Numbered from the stretch's first letter, positions 17,948 through 26,526 are shown. The stretch: 51,279 bases of DNA from Endobugula sp047619205 (GCA_047619205.1 JBLHJR010000015.1:1-51279), one strand, 5' to 3'. The notes: generated by a model not told the origin, from the sequence alone. Translations and numbers: made by a program.

Positions 17948-20302
17948 TTATTTCGCTAAGTGTAGCCATGTTTCCATAACGGAATCAGGGTTTAAAGATA
18001 TCGAATCAATACCCTGATCCACTAGCCATTTGGCAAAATCAGGATGGTCAGAAGGCCCTTGACCACAGATACCAATGTATTTACCTTGTTTTTTACATGC
18101 GCTAATCGCCATACTTAATAAGGCTTTAACCGCATCGTTACGCTCGTCAAATAAATGTGCGACCAAACCAGAATCACGATCCAAGCCTAAGGTTAACTGC
18201 GTTAAGTCATTAGAACCAATTGAAAAGCCATCAAAGTATTCTAAAAATTGATCTGCCAATAAAGCATTAGACGGCAACTCACACATCATAATGAGCTTTA
18301 AGCCTTTCTCGCCACGCTTTAAACCATGCTCTGCTAGCAACTCGGTTACCTGACGCGCCTCATCAACCGTACGCACAAATGGAATCATAATTTGTACATG
18401 CTCCAAGCCCATATCTTCTCGCACTTTGCGCAAGGCTTTACACTCTAAGGCAAAACATTCACGAAATGAGGTAGAAATATAACGCGAAGCACCACGATAA
18501 CCGATCATCGGATTTTCTTCTTCTGGTTCGTATTCAGTACCCCCAATTAAATGCGCGTATTCATTGGATTTGAAATCTGACATTCTAACAATAACGGGCT
18601 CAGGAGCAAATGCAGCTGCAATCGTTGATACGCCTTCAACTACCTTTTCAACAAAGTAATCTGTTGGCGAAGCATAACCCGCAATTTGACGCGATATCGT
18701 TGCTTTGAGCTCGCCGTCTAACTGATCAAAATCCAATAAGGCCTTAGGGTGTACCGCCACCATACGATTAATAATGAATTCCAAACGCGCAAGCCCAACA
18801 CCCTTATTCGGCAATGTAGAAAACGACATCGCTCGATCGGGGTTACCCACGTTCATCATGATTTTGAACGGTAAGTCAGGCATTTCATCAACGGCATCTT
18901 GCGAGAAGGTAAAGTCTAGCTCGCCCGCGTAAACATAGCCAGCATCACCTTCCGCACAAGAAACAGTGACGGGTGTTCCTGTCGTTAATTTTGCCGTGGC
19001 ATCACCACAACCAACCACCGCAGGAATACCCAATTCGCGCGCAATAATTGCTGCGTGACAAGTCCGGCCACCACGATTGGTCACAATCGCACTCGCACGC
19101 TTCATCACTGGCTCCCAATCAGGGTCTGTCATATCGGTGACCAATACATCACCCGCCTGCACCTGATCCATATTCGCAATGCCATCGACAATACGCACAC
19201 GGCCTTGACCAATACGCTGACCAATAGAGCGGCCTTCACATAATACTTCACTGCTTTCGTTCAATTTATAACGATCAACCGAGTTACCCGACTCTTGGCT
19301 TTTTACCGTCTCTGGTCGTGCTTGTACAATATAAATTTGCTTATCATCACCGTCTTTAGCCCACTCAATATCCATAGGACGACCGTAATGATCTTCAATA
19401 ATTAAAGCCTGCTTGGCCAACTCTTCTGCCTCGGCATCGTTGATAGAAAACCTTTGGCGATCGGCTTCAGCGACTTCGACTGTATCGACCAATTCATTGG
19501 GGTTAGATGAATAAATCATTTTGATCATTTTACTGCCTAAATTACGGCGTAAGATCGAGGTTTTACCCGCCTTTAACGCAGGCTTATACACGTAAAATTC
19601 ATCAGGATTCACTGAGCCCTGCACCACGGTTTCGCCCAAACCATAAGAAGAGGTGATAAACACCGCATCACGGAAACCTGACTCGGTATCCAGGGTAAAC
19701 ATCACGCCACTAGAGCCGGTTTCACTACGCACCATGCGCTGAATGCCTGCTGACAAGGCCACGCCTGCATGCTCAAAGCCTTGATGAACTCGGTAACTAA
19801 TCGCACGATCATTAAATAGCGAGGCGAAGACTTCTTTAATGGCTAACATGACTTGATCAAGACCACGCACATTGAGCATGGTTTCTTGTTGCCCGGCAAA
19901 AGAAGCATCCGGCAAATCTTCTGCCGTTGCCGACGAACGCACGGCTACTGCTAAATTATCATTACCTGACTGCAAGGTGACAAACGCTTCGGCAATGGCA
20001 ATTTCTAGAGCTGGCTGAAACGGGGTCTCCATCACCCAACGACGGATATCTGCTCCAGCTTTAGCTAAGGCATTCACATCTTCTACATCTAAAGCAGACA
20101 ATAGACTTTGGATACGGTCATTCAACCCACTTTGGTCAATAAACTCACGAAAGGCATCCGCCGTCGTTGCAAAGCCATTGGGAACACTGACGCCCATATC
20201 GTTTAAATGACTGATCATTTCACCTAATGACGCATTTTTACCCCCCACGCGGTTTACGTCGTCCATGCCCAAGCCATCAAACCAAAGTACATAATCTGTC
20301 AT
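17948..20302 (-). CDS. ppsA: Phosphoenolpyruvate synthase
   Basis: Converts pyruvate, ATP and water to PEP, AMP and phosphate for gluconeogenesis. Order: ATP-grasp domain (VGGKNASLGEM, residues 20-340), swivelling phosphohistidine domain with GGRTCHAAIIAREL (His416), then the TIM-barrel PEP/pyruvate domain (GSNDLTQLTLGLDRDSG, GICGQGPSDHPDFAKWL). The length of 784 aa is full. There is a strong GAGG before the ATG. It is divergent from its regulator ppsR across about 240 bp that hold no gene; a small stem (CCCTCT/AGAGGG) lies in the ppsA leader near 20322-20337. Confidence 0.97.
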   Translation of the reverse strand: MTDYVLWFDGLGMDDVNRVGGKNASLGEMISHLNDMGVSVPNGFATTADAFREFIDQSGLNDRIQSLLSALDVEDVNALAKAGADIRRWVMETPFQPALEIAIAEAFVTLQSGNDNLAVAVRSSATAEDLPDASFAGQQETMLNVRGLDQVMLAIKEVFASLFNDRAISYRVHQGFEHAGVALSAGIQRMVRSETGSSGVMFTLDTESGFRDAVFITSSYGLGETVVQGSVNPDEFYVYKPALKAGKTSILRRNLGSKMIKMIYSSNPNELVDTVEVAEADRQRFSINDAEAEELAKQALIIEDHYGRPMDIEWAKDGDDKQIYIVQARPETVKSQESGNSVDRYKLNESSEVLCEGRSIGQRIGQGRVRIVDGIANMDQVQAGDVLVTDMTDPDWEPVMKRASAIVTNRGGRTCHAAIIARELGIPAVVGCGDATAKLTTGTPVTVSCAEGDAGYVYAGELDFTFSQDAVDEMPDLPFKIMMNVGNPDRAMSFSTLPNKGVGLARLEFIINRMVAVHPKALLDFDQLDGELKATISRQIAGYASPTDYFVEKVVEGVSTIAAAFAPEPVIVRMSDFKSNEYAHLIGGTEYEPEEENPMIGYRGASRYISTSFRECFALECKALRKVREDMGLEHVQIMIPFVRTVDEARQVTELLAEHGLKRGEKGLKLIMMCELPSNALLADQFLEYFDGFSIGSNDLTQLTLGLDRDSGLVAHLFDERNDAVKALLSMAISACKKQGKYIGICGQGPSDHPDFAKWLVDQGIDSISLNPDSVMETWLHLAK

Positions 20303-20544
20303 CGTATTACCTCAAAGAATGCCCTCTCGTAGAGGGGTCCGCAATAATAAAAGGGAGACATTGTATAGGGAAGTGGCGCCAATGGGAAAAACTTATGTTT
20401 GCTTAGTGCTAGTCGCAACAGACAAGCACAATGATAGTAATTGTATTAATGCGCATTACCCGATAACCTAAACTATGCACACTTTCATAAAGCTCAGCGC
20501 TTCATTAACATCAATTGCTTATTAACCTCAACAATGGACTCCCT

Positions 20545-21363
20545 ATGAATCATATGGCTTTTTTCATCTCCGATGGTACGGGCATTACTGCAGAAGCACT
20601 GGGCCATAGCTTGCTTTCGCGCTTTGCAGGCGTTCATGTTGACCAAATCACTTTGCCTTATGTCAATACTGAACTCAAAGCAAAACAATCGGTAAAACGC
20701 ATTAATGATGCCGCTGAACTGACAGGAAAAACCCCGATTGTATTGATCAGTATTGTTTCTGCAGAATTACGCCAAATCGTAAAAGAGTCACAGGGCATGA
20801 TCTTAGATATGTTTGAAGCCTTCCTCGATCCCATAGAGAAATTACTGGAATGTGCAGCGGATCAAAGTGCAGGCTCGGCATTTGGCATGGGCCAAACTAA
20901 TTACCATCAGCGTATTCAGGCGGTGAATTATGTATTAGATAATGATGATGGCTGCAACACGAAAAACTACCACCTTGCGGATGTCATTTTAGTCGGCCTA
21001 AGCCGTAGCGGAAAAACGCCGACGTGTTTATATTTAGGTATGCATTATGGAATTAGAGCGGCTAACTACCCTATCACCGAAGATGATATGGACAGCAACG
21101 CTATACCTAAAATACTACAAGCGCATCAAAAAAAATTATTTGGCTTACTTATAGAACCTTCACGTCTTGCTAGTATTCGCGAGGAACGTTACGCCAATTC
21201 CCGCTACGCCTCATTGAAGCAATGTGAATTTGAAACCCGCCAATTCACCTCAATGTTGCAACGTTACAAACTGCCTCATCTCGACTCAACACACCTATCC
21301 ATCGAGGAACTTGCCACCCGTATTATGGATGGGGTAGGTATAGAAAGGCGAGTCAACGCATAA
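20545..21363 (+). CDS. ppsR: PEP synthase regulatory protein (pyrophosphorylase/ADP-dependent kinase)
   Basis: DUF299 protein that inactivates PEP synthase by ADP-dependent phosphorylation and reactivates it by phosphate-dependent removal. The N-terminus has FFISDGTGITAEALGHSLL, the P-loop is GLSRSGKTPTCLYLG near residues 150-164, and NSRYASLKQCEFE is near the C-terminus. Start at the ATG at 20545, 8 nt after GGA; an upstream in-frame TTG at 20515 is less likely. Divergence from ppsA fits its role. Confidence 0.95.
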   Translation: MNHMAFFISDGTGITAEALGHSLLSRFAGVHVDQITLPYVNTELKAKQSVKRINDAAELTGKTPIVLISIVSAELRQIVKESQGMILDMFEAFLDPIEKLLECAADQSAGSAFGMGQTNYHQRIQAVNYVLDNDDGCNTKNYHLADVILVGLSRSGKTPTCLYLGMHYGIRAANYPITEDDMDSNAIPKILQAHQKKLFGLLIEPSRLASIREERYANSRYASLKQCEFETRQFTSMLQRYKLPHLDSTHLSIEELATRIMDGVGIERRVNA

Positions 21364-21368
21364 GTATG

Positions 21369-21406
21369 ATCAAAAAAGCCGAAGTATTAACTTCGGCTTT
21401 TTTGAT
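21369..21406. terminator. Bidirectional intrinsic terminator after ppsR
   Basis: Perfect 17-bp stem ATCAAAAAAGCCGAAGT / ACTTCGGCTTTTTTGAT with loop ATTA. It serves ppsR and the converging VF530 gene. Confidence 0.9.
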
Positions 21407-21426
21407 GGATTTTTAACAGACTTGGA

Positions 21427-21642
21427 TTAAAGGCTTCTCAAATAAAGCGTGGTTACTTTTTCTCGTGCCCAAGGAGTGCGCCTTAAAAACTTCAGGCTAG
21501 ATGAGATGCTAGGATCTTGGGTAAAACAATTAATGGCTATTCTGTCCCCTAACTCTTCCCAGGCATATTTTCCCAATAAATGCTCCAGCATCATTTTTAA
21601 TGTGACGCCATGTAATGGATCATGATGTGGTATTTCAGTCAT
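21427..21642 (-). CDS. VF530-family (DUF2132) small DNA-binding-like protein
   Basis: A 71-residue protein matching the VF530 family: HHDPLHGVTLKMMLEHLL, WEELGDRIAINCF and SLKFLRRTPWAREKVTTLYL. Start at the ATG at 21642, whose ATGACTGA overlaps the stop of the RRM gene, so translation is coupled. Residues upstream of this start in the same frame are the RRM gene in another frame. The family structure suggests nucleic-acid binding, but its role is unknown. Confidence 0.88.
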   Translation of the reverse strand: MTEIPHHDPLHGVTLKMMLEHLLGKYAWEELGDRIAINCFTQDPSISSSLKFLRRTPWAREKVTTLYLRSL

Positions 21643-21916
21643 CCGCTTGTGCACTACGATCAGCATGGCTCGCTGGAGACTCATCCGCCTTCTTAACACG
21701 AATTTTACTAGCAGCAACGGTAGTGCCGTTAAGACTTTTCATGGCGGCTTTAGCCTCACCTTGATTAGGCATACCAACAAAACCAAAACCTTTGGATTTA
21801 CCGGTTTGATCATCTAGCACTAAGCTGCAAGATTGCACGGTACCAAAAGCCGTAAATAACGCATTAAGTTCAGCTTCAGTGGTTGTGCGGGCAAGGTTAC
21901 GTATCAATAGTTTCAT
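21635..21916 (-). CDS. RRM RNA-binding protein
   Basis: Single RNA recognition motif of 93 aa: RNP2 is LLIRNL (residues 3-8) and RNP1 is KSKGFGFVGM near 44-53. A short charged tail follows. Such glycine-poor single RRMs in gammaproteobacteria are often cold-linked RNA chaperones (family knowledge). Its stop overlaps the VF530 start, so the two form an operon. Confidence 0.9.
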   Translation of the reverse strand: MKLLIRNLARTTTEAELNALFTAFGTVQSCSLVLDDQTGKSKGFGFVGMPNQGEAKAAMKSLNGTTVAASKIRVKKADESPASHADRSAQADD

Positions 21917-21988
21917 CGGATGACCATTTGGAATAGGGCGAGAAATTATACAGGAATTTCATTTTATTAAACAGATGATGTGCTCTAG

Positions 21989-22140
21989 TTAAACTGGACA
22001 GTACTCTCTTAACAAATAAGCTTTTTTGGCGGCCACGACCTGCAACACCCACTTTTCCTTGAAATTGCCACTCCACCTTCTCACGAAAAACACATTATCC
22101 ATAGCGTCACCCTTAGAGTCAGTCACTCGCTGCGCTAGCT
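21989..22140 (-). pseudogene. Remnant of an IS3/IS407-type transposase C-terminus
   Basis: In one minus-strand frame this stretch reads TDSKGDAMDNVFFVRRWSG, then FKEKWVLQ and a stop at 21989-21991. It resembles the DSKGRAMDNVFVERLWR..KYE..YLQ part of IS3-family OrfB as I recall it, with the ERLWR segment corrupted. The bases beyond the stop (CTGGACAGTAC read on +) look like an IS3-type terminal repeat. There is no start, no DDE domain and no second end. It probably marks an old insertion at the left edge of the methyltransferase patch. Confidence 0.45.
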
Positions 22141-22170
22141 TTATTTAGAGCAGCTAGTGAGTCCATGCGT

Positions 22171-23037
22171 CTAGGGTTTTTTGCATCGAAAAATATCAAC
22201 GGGATGTGGGAAACATGCTATTGAACCTTCGCTTGTTGAAATTGACATCAAAAAATCGGAAATGTCGTTACGCAACACAGTCGGCAACTGATCTGTGCGC
22301 GTTTGCACAATGAAGTCAACGATGTTTCTACCTTCCTCGCTCATGTCGTCAAAGCACGCATGCGCATTCAGATTGGCGTTGATCCGCGTTTCACTATAAT
22401 CTAATCCACGCGTTTCAAAATGAGATCTCACATCGACACTGAACCAACTTTTCTGTCCCATCTGACGTTGCCACATAAGCTTGGCAATCGTATTGAGCGC
22501 TTCATCAGGAGCGATGACAATCACTAATTCTCCGCCCGGCTTGAGTGCCTGCAACGCGGCATCGATGGCGTCTTGTCGGTCTTCTAGGTAGTAGATCGAT
22601 TGCACAAAAAGAATGAGGTCGAACGCTTGATCAAAGAGCTGGCCGCCAAACTTTTCTACCAAAATAGAAACCTCAACCTGTTCAGATTTATGCGCGCGCA
22701 TTATTTCTAAAAACTCGGTGGCCTCCACTTCATTTGGCTCAATTCCCACATACGCAACATGATTCATCCGGGACTGCACATAGCGCAAAATACGCTGATC
22801 AAAAGCGCCCGTACCGCAGCCAACACTCAAAATCGCATTAGAGTCTGTTGACATCCTCGGGAGTACGTTTGCTTCCAGCCAATCCAAGATGCCTCGCCGT
22901 TGATCACTGCTGGCCTCAAATATTTCCAGACACTGAGCGTAGTACTCATCTTGCAGAGGTTGTATTTGTGTAATACTTGCCACCGCGTCGCCAATTAACT
23001 CAATCATTTTATTCTGCTGTGATGTATATAAGTTCAT
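22171..23037 (-). CDS. SAM-dependent methyltransferase, histamine N-methyltransferase-like
   Basis: Class I methyltransferase of 288 aa. The SAM motif I is ILSVGCGTGAFDQRIL near residue 69, the acidic end of strand 2 is VGIEPNE, and motif IV/V is LILFVQSIYYLEDRQDAID. The pattern ILS(V/I)G-G-GxxDxxIL..VQ, (I/V)EP near strand 2, (I/L)YY(L/V).D in the middle and (V/W)DF(I/L).(Q/E)T near the end recalls vertebrate histamine N-methyltransferase. That comparison is from memory, not an alignment. The substrate could be an imidazole or another amine. It is divergent from a second methyltransferase across 174 bp. Its richer GC relative to neighbours suggests transfer. Confidence 0.7.
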   Translation of the reverse strand: MNLYTSQQNKMIELIGDAVASITQIQPLQDEYYAQCLEIFEASSDQRRGILDWLEANVLPRMSTDSNAILSVGCGTGAFDQRILRYVQSRMNHVAYVGIEPNEVEATEFLEIMRAHKSEQVEVSILVEKFGGQLFDQAFDLILFVQSIYYLEDRQDAIDAALQALKPGGELVIVIAPDEALNTIAKLMWQRQMGQKSWFSVDVRSHFETRGLDYSETRINANLNAHACFDDMSEEGRNIVDFIVQTRTDQLPTVLRNDISDFLMSISTSEGSIACFPHPVDIFRCKKP

Positions 23038-23078
23038 AGCTGAATCTTAGGCCCCTAAAAATTATCGAAAATGCGAAA

Positions 23079-23094
23079 ACCTGCAACCGCAGGT
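23079..23094. promoter_or_regulatory. Inverted repeat in the divergent methyltransferase promoter region (possible operator)
   Basis: ACCTGC-AACC-GCAGGT is a perfect 6-bp inverted repeat lying 40 bp upstream of the 22171-23037 gene and about 120 bp upstream of the 23212 gene. The position suits a shared operator, but no regulator gene is near and one copy is weak evidence. Confidence 0.25.
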
Positions 23095-23211
23095 GTAATT
23101 GATGCTTTATACTACTCAGATAATTTATGAGCGATTGACTAACCTCTTTATTATCTACAACAGGTACATTTTATCAATGATACCAAACAATATGAATTTC
23201 GGAGTGAAAAA

Positions 23212-24120
23212 ATGAGCCAATCCCTTCCCGCCGCAATCGATACTGACACTTTTGAGCGCAGCTGCGCACACTGGAGCGAAGACGGTCGTGAGGGTATGGA
23301 TAACTTTTACACCTATGCTACTATCGATTACGGGCATTTGGCGCGACGCATAGATTGGCCTGCGTTGTTGGCCACTTTGTCGAAGCAAACCGGCACTCTT
23401 CAATTGGCTGATCTAGCATGTGGCAGCGGAAAATTCCCAGCGGCCTTGCTACAACACACCCCGATATCGAAATTTCTAAATACTGCAGGCCAATCAATTC
23501 AAGTACAGTATGATCTGTTAGACCCCAGCGCCTTTGCGATCGAAGCGGCAGCAGCGGTGCTCAAGCCACCTTTTGTAGAACGCGATCATTATTCTTGCAG
23601 ACTTCAAGATTGGCAGCCAAAGCCGGGCTCTTATGACCTAGTCTGGGCAACTCACGCACTTTACTGCGTGCCTGCCGAAGAGATGAATGCATGCATGTCA
23701 ATAGTCCGCGAAGCCATCAGACCGGGCGGCATTGGCATTGTGGCACAATCTAATCGCAGCGGGCACTACACCCGCTTCTATGACCACTTCTTAGAAAGTA
23801 TTCGTGGTGGCACAGGAACGCGCTTCAGTGCCGCAGAAGATGTGGCAAAAGCCGCTGCAGACGCAGGCTTTGAGAGACAAAGCCGTACGCTCACCTATGA
23901 CACTGTCATTGATGCAAATCATGATCATGCACTAGAATCCTATTTGCAACGTTGCGCTTTTGATGACTCCATATCACTGGATGAAATGTTGAGCAGCGGA
24001 TCTTTGGGGCAATATCTGGCAAGCTCCATAAAGGATGGGGCCTATCGTTTTCAGCAATCGGTCGACGTTATGGTATTTGGCGACGATTTATCTTCTTTCA
24101 ACTTTTGGAATCAAGAGTAG
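23212..24120 (+). CDS. Class I SAM-dependent methyltransferase
   Basis: 302 residues with SAM motif I LADLACGSGKFPAALL near residue 65, the acidic strand-2 end YDLLDPSA, and SYDLVWATHALYCVPAEEM as motif IV. The C-terminal half (SYLQRCAFDDSISLDEML) lacks any extra domain. Its layout resembles the divergent HNMT-like protein, with low identity by eye. The substrate is unknown. It overlaps or abuts the dioxygenase gene, so the two act together. It begins 174 bp from the divergent methyltransferase, and the AGTGAAAAA before its ATG is a modest ribosome site. Confidence 0.75.
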   Translation: MSQSLPAAIDTDTFERSCAHWSEDGREGMDNFYTYATIDYGHLARRIDWPALLATLSKQTGTLQLADLACGSGKFPAALLQHTPISKFLNTAGQSIQVQYDLLDPSAFAIEAAAAVLKPPFVERDHYSCRLQDWQPKPGSYDLVWATHALYCVPAEEMNACMSIVREAIRPGGIGIVAQSNRSGHYTRFYDHFLESIRGGTGTRFSAAEDVAKAAADAGFERQSRTLTYDTVIDANHDHALESYLQRCAFDDSISLDEMLSSGSLGQYLASSIKDGAYRFQQSVDVMVFGDDLSSFNFWNQE

Positions 24121-24131
24121 TGCCACAGCCT

Positions 24132-25163
24132 ATGAAGTCTAAGCATAAATCTAAGCCCAATTCAAAACCTGATTCTTACGACTATTTGTCTAAGGCCCAG
24201 CAAAAAAGCGCAGATGTTTCGTCAGAGTGGGACCAAGACAACCAACAATGGTGGAATTGGTATATGACGCTCGCTGAAAATAAGGACGAGCGCAACAGTC
24301 TGGCCGCACGGATAAAGCCGTATAAACTAGATCCTCTTACTGATATCGATGAATCAACACTTACGCATATTGGGGATGAGCTTTCAGAACCCTACAAGTT
24401 GTCTCGGGCTTCAATTGCTCAATTTTCTCGGGATGGTTACATTAAACTTAAAAACGTCATCAATATCCAACATTTAACCCTGCTCAGGCAGCGCATCAAC
24501 GCCATGTTGATTGAGGCGTTGGGGCGCGAACCTGGTCTGGCCTTTCGCAGTGACGAGATGATGTGGCTTCGAGACGAGCTTGTTCGCCGTTTCGTTCTGA
24601 GTAAACGGGTGGCTCAAATTGCGAGCGAACTCTTAGACGTTCAAGCGGTGCGTCTCTATCACGACAATGCGCTATCCAAAGAACCGGGCTGTGGGCGTAC
24701 ACCCTGGCATTATGACTATCACCACTTTCCGATCGACAGCCTGAAGGTCTGCACCGCTTGGATCCCACTGCAGACTATTCCAGAAGAGATGGGACCTCTC
24801 GCGTTTGCGGCTGGGATGGAGACGTACAAGCTTGTTCAAGACTTGCCTTTTAACAAATTTGATGCGAGTTACGACAAGCAGCTCAGCCAAATTTTTGCAG
24901 AGAACCATGTGCCTGTTGACGATAGCAGCTTCGATCTGGGGGACATCAGCTTTCACCATACGCTATCGTTTCATACTGCCGGCGCGAATAAAACCAGCGC
25001 CTCGCGCATGGCATTGGCAACGACCTACTTTGAAGATGGCGCACGTCTAGTCTCAAACCCAACCATGATCTCTGGAGATTTTCTGAAATTCATGCCTGGA
25101 ATTGAACCTGGCGAACGCATCAACAGCGACTACAATCCAGTCTGCTACAAGTCACCCCAGTAA
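24132..25163 (+). CDS. Phytanoyl-CoA dioxygenase (PhyH)-like Fe(II)/2-oxoglutarate oxygenase
   Basis: A double-stranded beta-helix oxygenase of about 343 aa. The iron ligands are H and D in TPWHYDYHH near residue 195 and a distal histidine in FHHTLSFHTAG near 285. SRMALATTYF provides the arginine that would hold 2-oxoglutarate. The basic N-terminal tail (SKHKSKPNSK) and a tryptophan-rich patch (QQWWNWYM) precede the core. The start may be the ATG at 24132 or the GTG at 24120, which overlaps the stop of the methyltransferase gene. PhyH relatives hydroxylate many small molecules, not only phytanoyl-CoA. Its job is probably to hydroxylate the methyltransferase product or substrate (inference). 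Confidence 0.78.
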   Translation: MKSKHKSKPNSKPDSYDYLSKAQQKSADVSSEWDQDNQQWWNWYMTLAENKDERNSLAARIKPYKLDPLTDIDESTLTHIGDELSEPYKLSRASIAQFSRDGYIKLKNVINIQHLTLLRQRINAMLIEALGREPGLAFRSDEMMWLRDELVRRFVLSKRVAQIASELLDVQAVRLYHDNALSKEPGCGRTPWHYDYHHFPIDSLKVCTAWIPLQTIPEEMGPLAFAAGMETYKLVQDLPFNKFDASYDKQLSQIFAENHVPVDDSSFDLGDISFHHTLSFHTAGANKTSASRMALATTYFEDGARLVSNPTMISGDFLKFMPGIEPGERINSDYNPVCYKSPQ

Positions 25164-25640
25164 TGCACACAAAATCAAGATAGAGTAGGCTTACAAACAA
25201 GCTCTCGGACAGCCTCCTAGGCATAAGCCATGTTGCCGCTCCCACTCTGATGACGATAATCTAACGCATTATTGTCGGCACGGACGTATGCTCACACCAC
25301 TCAAACGGCCCGCTGTTGCGTCGACATTTTTTTACCCGAAAATATGTCTTACATTGGCTGGAATTGTACAAGGTAGCCGTCTTGTAAAAAGGTGGCATCC
25401 GTTTAAACAAAAACACTGCTATATAGGACTTGATCCATTGGCCTGCCGCCAAAGAAAACGCCGAAAATGCGAGCAGTTGACCTCAATCTGAAAATATTAA
25501 ACTTTACCTGCGCATATATCCCCAAAGAGCATGCAAAATCTGTAGACTGCTGCAGGTCTTATTATTCCAGCCATTACCGTTACTGCGACTCAAAACTGAA
25601 CCACTTTTAACCCCCCTGCAAGCGTTGACTTTATTTAATT
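25164..25640. other. Gap with no recognisable gene after the dioxygenase
   Basis: About 480 bp. Short open frames exist on both strands (for example 25261-25452 minus and 25288-25491 plus), but none has a ribosome site with a recognisable protein. I see no tRNA, repeat copy or convincing terminator. It may be decayed coding DNA, since the next 110 bp hold a gene fragment. Confidence 0.4.
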
Positions 25641-25664
25641 ATGCCGCGTGGAGAGCTTTATTTA

Positions 25665-25751
25665 ATGCTTGAAATGACCGATGTTGCCCAGAACGCGTTC
25701 GAAGATGATCTGATTGAAGGACTTTCACAGCCTCAGAAAACTATTCCTTGC
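25665..25751 (+). pseudogene. Broken N-terminus of an EgtD-like L-histidine N-alpha-methyltransferase
   Basis: From an ATG at 25665 the frame reads about 29 residues including AFEDDLIEGLSQPQKTIPC. This matches the opening of EgtD-family proteins, which read D-V-L-A-G-L-x-x-P-Q-K-T-L-P-C before KYFYD. After the cysteine the similarity stops at once and the frame runs into a hairpin. Everything after the first 30 or so of about 320 residues is missing, so it cannot be active. EgtD trimethylates histidine in ergothioneine synthesis. The call rests on recalled family sequence. Confidence 0.5.
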
Positions 25752-25782
25752 CATGGCTTTACGATGAACGCGGTTCAGAACT

Positions 25783-25829
25783 TTTTAACTAAATACCGCA
25801 GTAGAATTTACTGCGGTATTTAGTTAAAA
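25783..25829. repeat. Perfect 21-bp inverted repeat (hairpin) at the break of the egtD-like fragment
   Basis: Arms TTTTAACTAAATACCGCAGTA (25783-25803, 21 nt) and its exact complement (25809-25829) flank the 5-nt loop GAATT. Further out, ATGGCTTT at 25753 and AAAGCCAT on the other side pair again after a bulge. There is no T-run beyond a few bases, so it is not a classic terminator. It sits exactly where the EgtD similarity ends and may be a recombination or transposon scar. Confidence 0.7.
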
Positions 25830-25869
25830 GCCATTTAAAGCTCGCAAGCCTTAAAAGATCTAAAATTTA

Positions 25870-25879
25870 GGGGGGGGGG
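25870..25879 (+). repeat. Homopolymer run of ten G
   Basis: Ten consecutive G on the plus strand, 36 bp downstream of the LysE stop. Such runs slip in replication. It lies outside any coding frame, so phase variation of a protein is not indicated; the length may also be a sequencing uncertainty. Confidence 0.8.
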
Positions 25880-25914
25880 CAATAAGTCAACTGACGGCCT
25901 CCAATAGAAAATAG

Positions 25915-26526
25915 CTAACGACTAGCTGACGCAAGCCCTACGCCAAAACACACAAAAGTACCTCCTCCCAAGCGGTTCACTATGCGCCCACCTTTATCGG
26001 AAGATAACCACATACGCGCTGACTTTGCTAAGTACGCATATAACCAATGAATAACGACAACGAGCAGGCTGTAGGTCACCACCAACAGTACAAATTGTTG
26101 AGTATAAGCCGTACTGTAATCGATAAATTGCGGGAAAATAGACATGAAAAAGAATACCGCTTTAGGGTTTGTTAATTGCATGGTTAACCCTTCAACAAAC
26201 CGCCGCTTGATATCTTTTGTGCTAACCTTAGTTACATCCATTTTAACTGCTGGTGAACGCCACAATTTAATGCCTAGGTAAATCAAATATCCCGCACCAA
26301 TATATTTCATCACACTAAAAGCAATGGAGGAAGTAGCTAAAATGATGCCCAAACTCGTTGCCGAAACAGCGGCGACAATGAAAGCACCAAAGGCAATACC
26401 CAAAATCCCCCCTACAGTCCCCGAAACCCCATATCGTATCGCATTCGTTAAGGTAAGAAGAACCCCTGGGCCAGGACTTAATACGGTAACAATAGCAATC
26501 AACACAAACAGTAAATAATTTTCCAT
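25915..26526 (-). CDS. LysE/RhtB family amino-acid exporter
   Basis: A 203-residue inner-membrane protein with about six hydrophobic helices. The N-terminal signature ATVLSPGPGVLLTLTNAIRYG-like (here VTVLSPGPGVLL) and the central TNPKAVFFFMSIFPQFID are diagnostic of LysE/RhtB translocators, which export amino acids or related compounds by proton exchange. There is an AAGG before the ATG. Its 3' end faces the broken egtD fragment; a link to that cluster is possible but unproven. The substrate is unknown. Confidence 0.88.
   Translation of the reverse strand: MENYLLFVLIAIVTVLSPGPGVLLTLTNAIRYGVSGTVGGILGIAFGAFIVAAVSATSLGIILATSSIAFSVMKYIGAGYLIYLGIKLWRSPAVKMDVTKVSTKDIKRRFVEGLTMQLTNPKAVFFFMSIFPQFIDYSTAYTQQFVLLVVTYSLLVVVIHWLYAYLAKSARMWLSSDKGGRIVNRLGGGTFVCFGVGLASASR

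Noticed and set aside
22120..22165. Inverted similarity around CTCGCTGCGCTAGCT / AGCAGCTAGTGAG
   Set aside because: Too imperfect to call a hairpin or attachment site; part of the decayed insertion sequence.
25261..25491. Two overlapping frames (63 and 67 residues) in the gap after the dioxygenase
   Set aside because: No ribosome site, no recognised motif, and they overlap each other on opposite strands.
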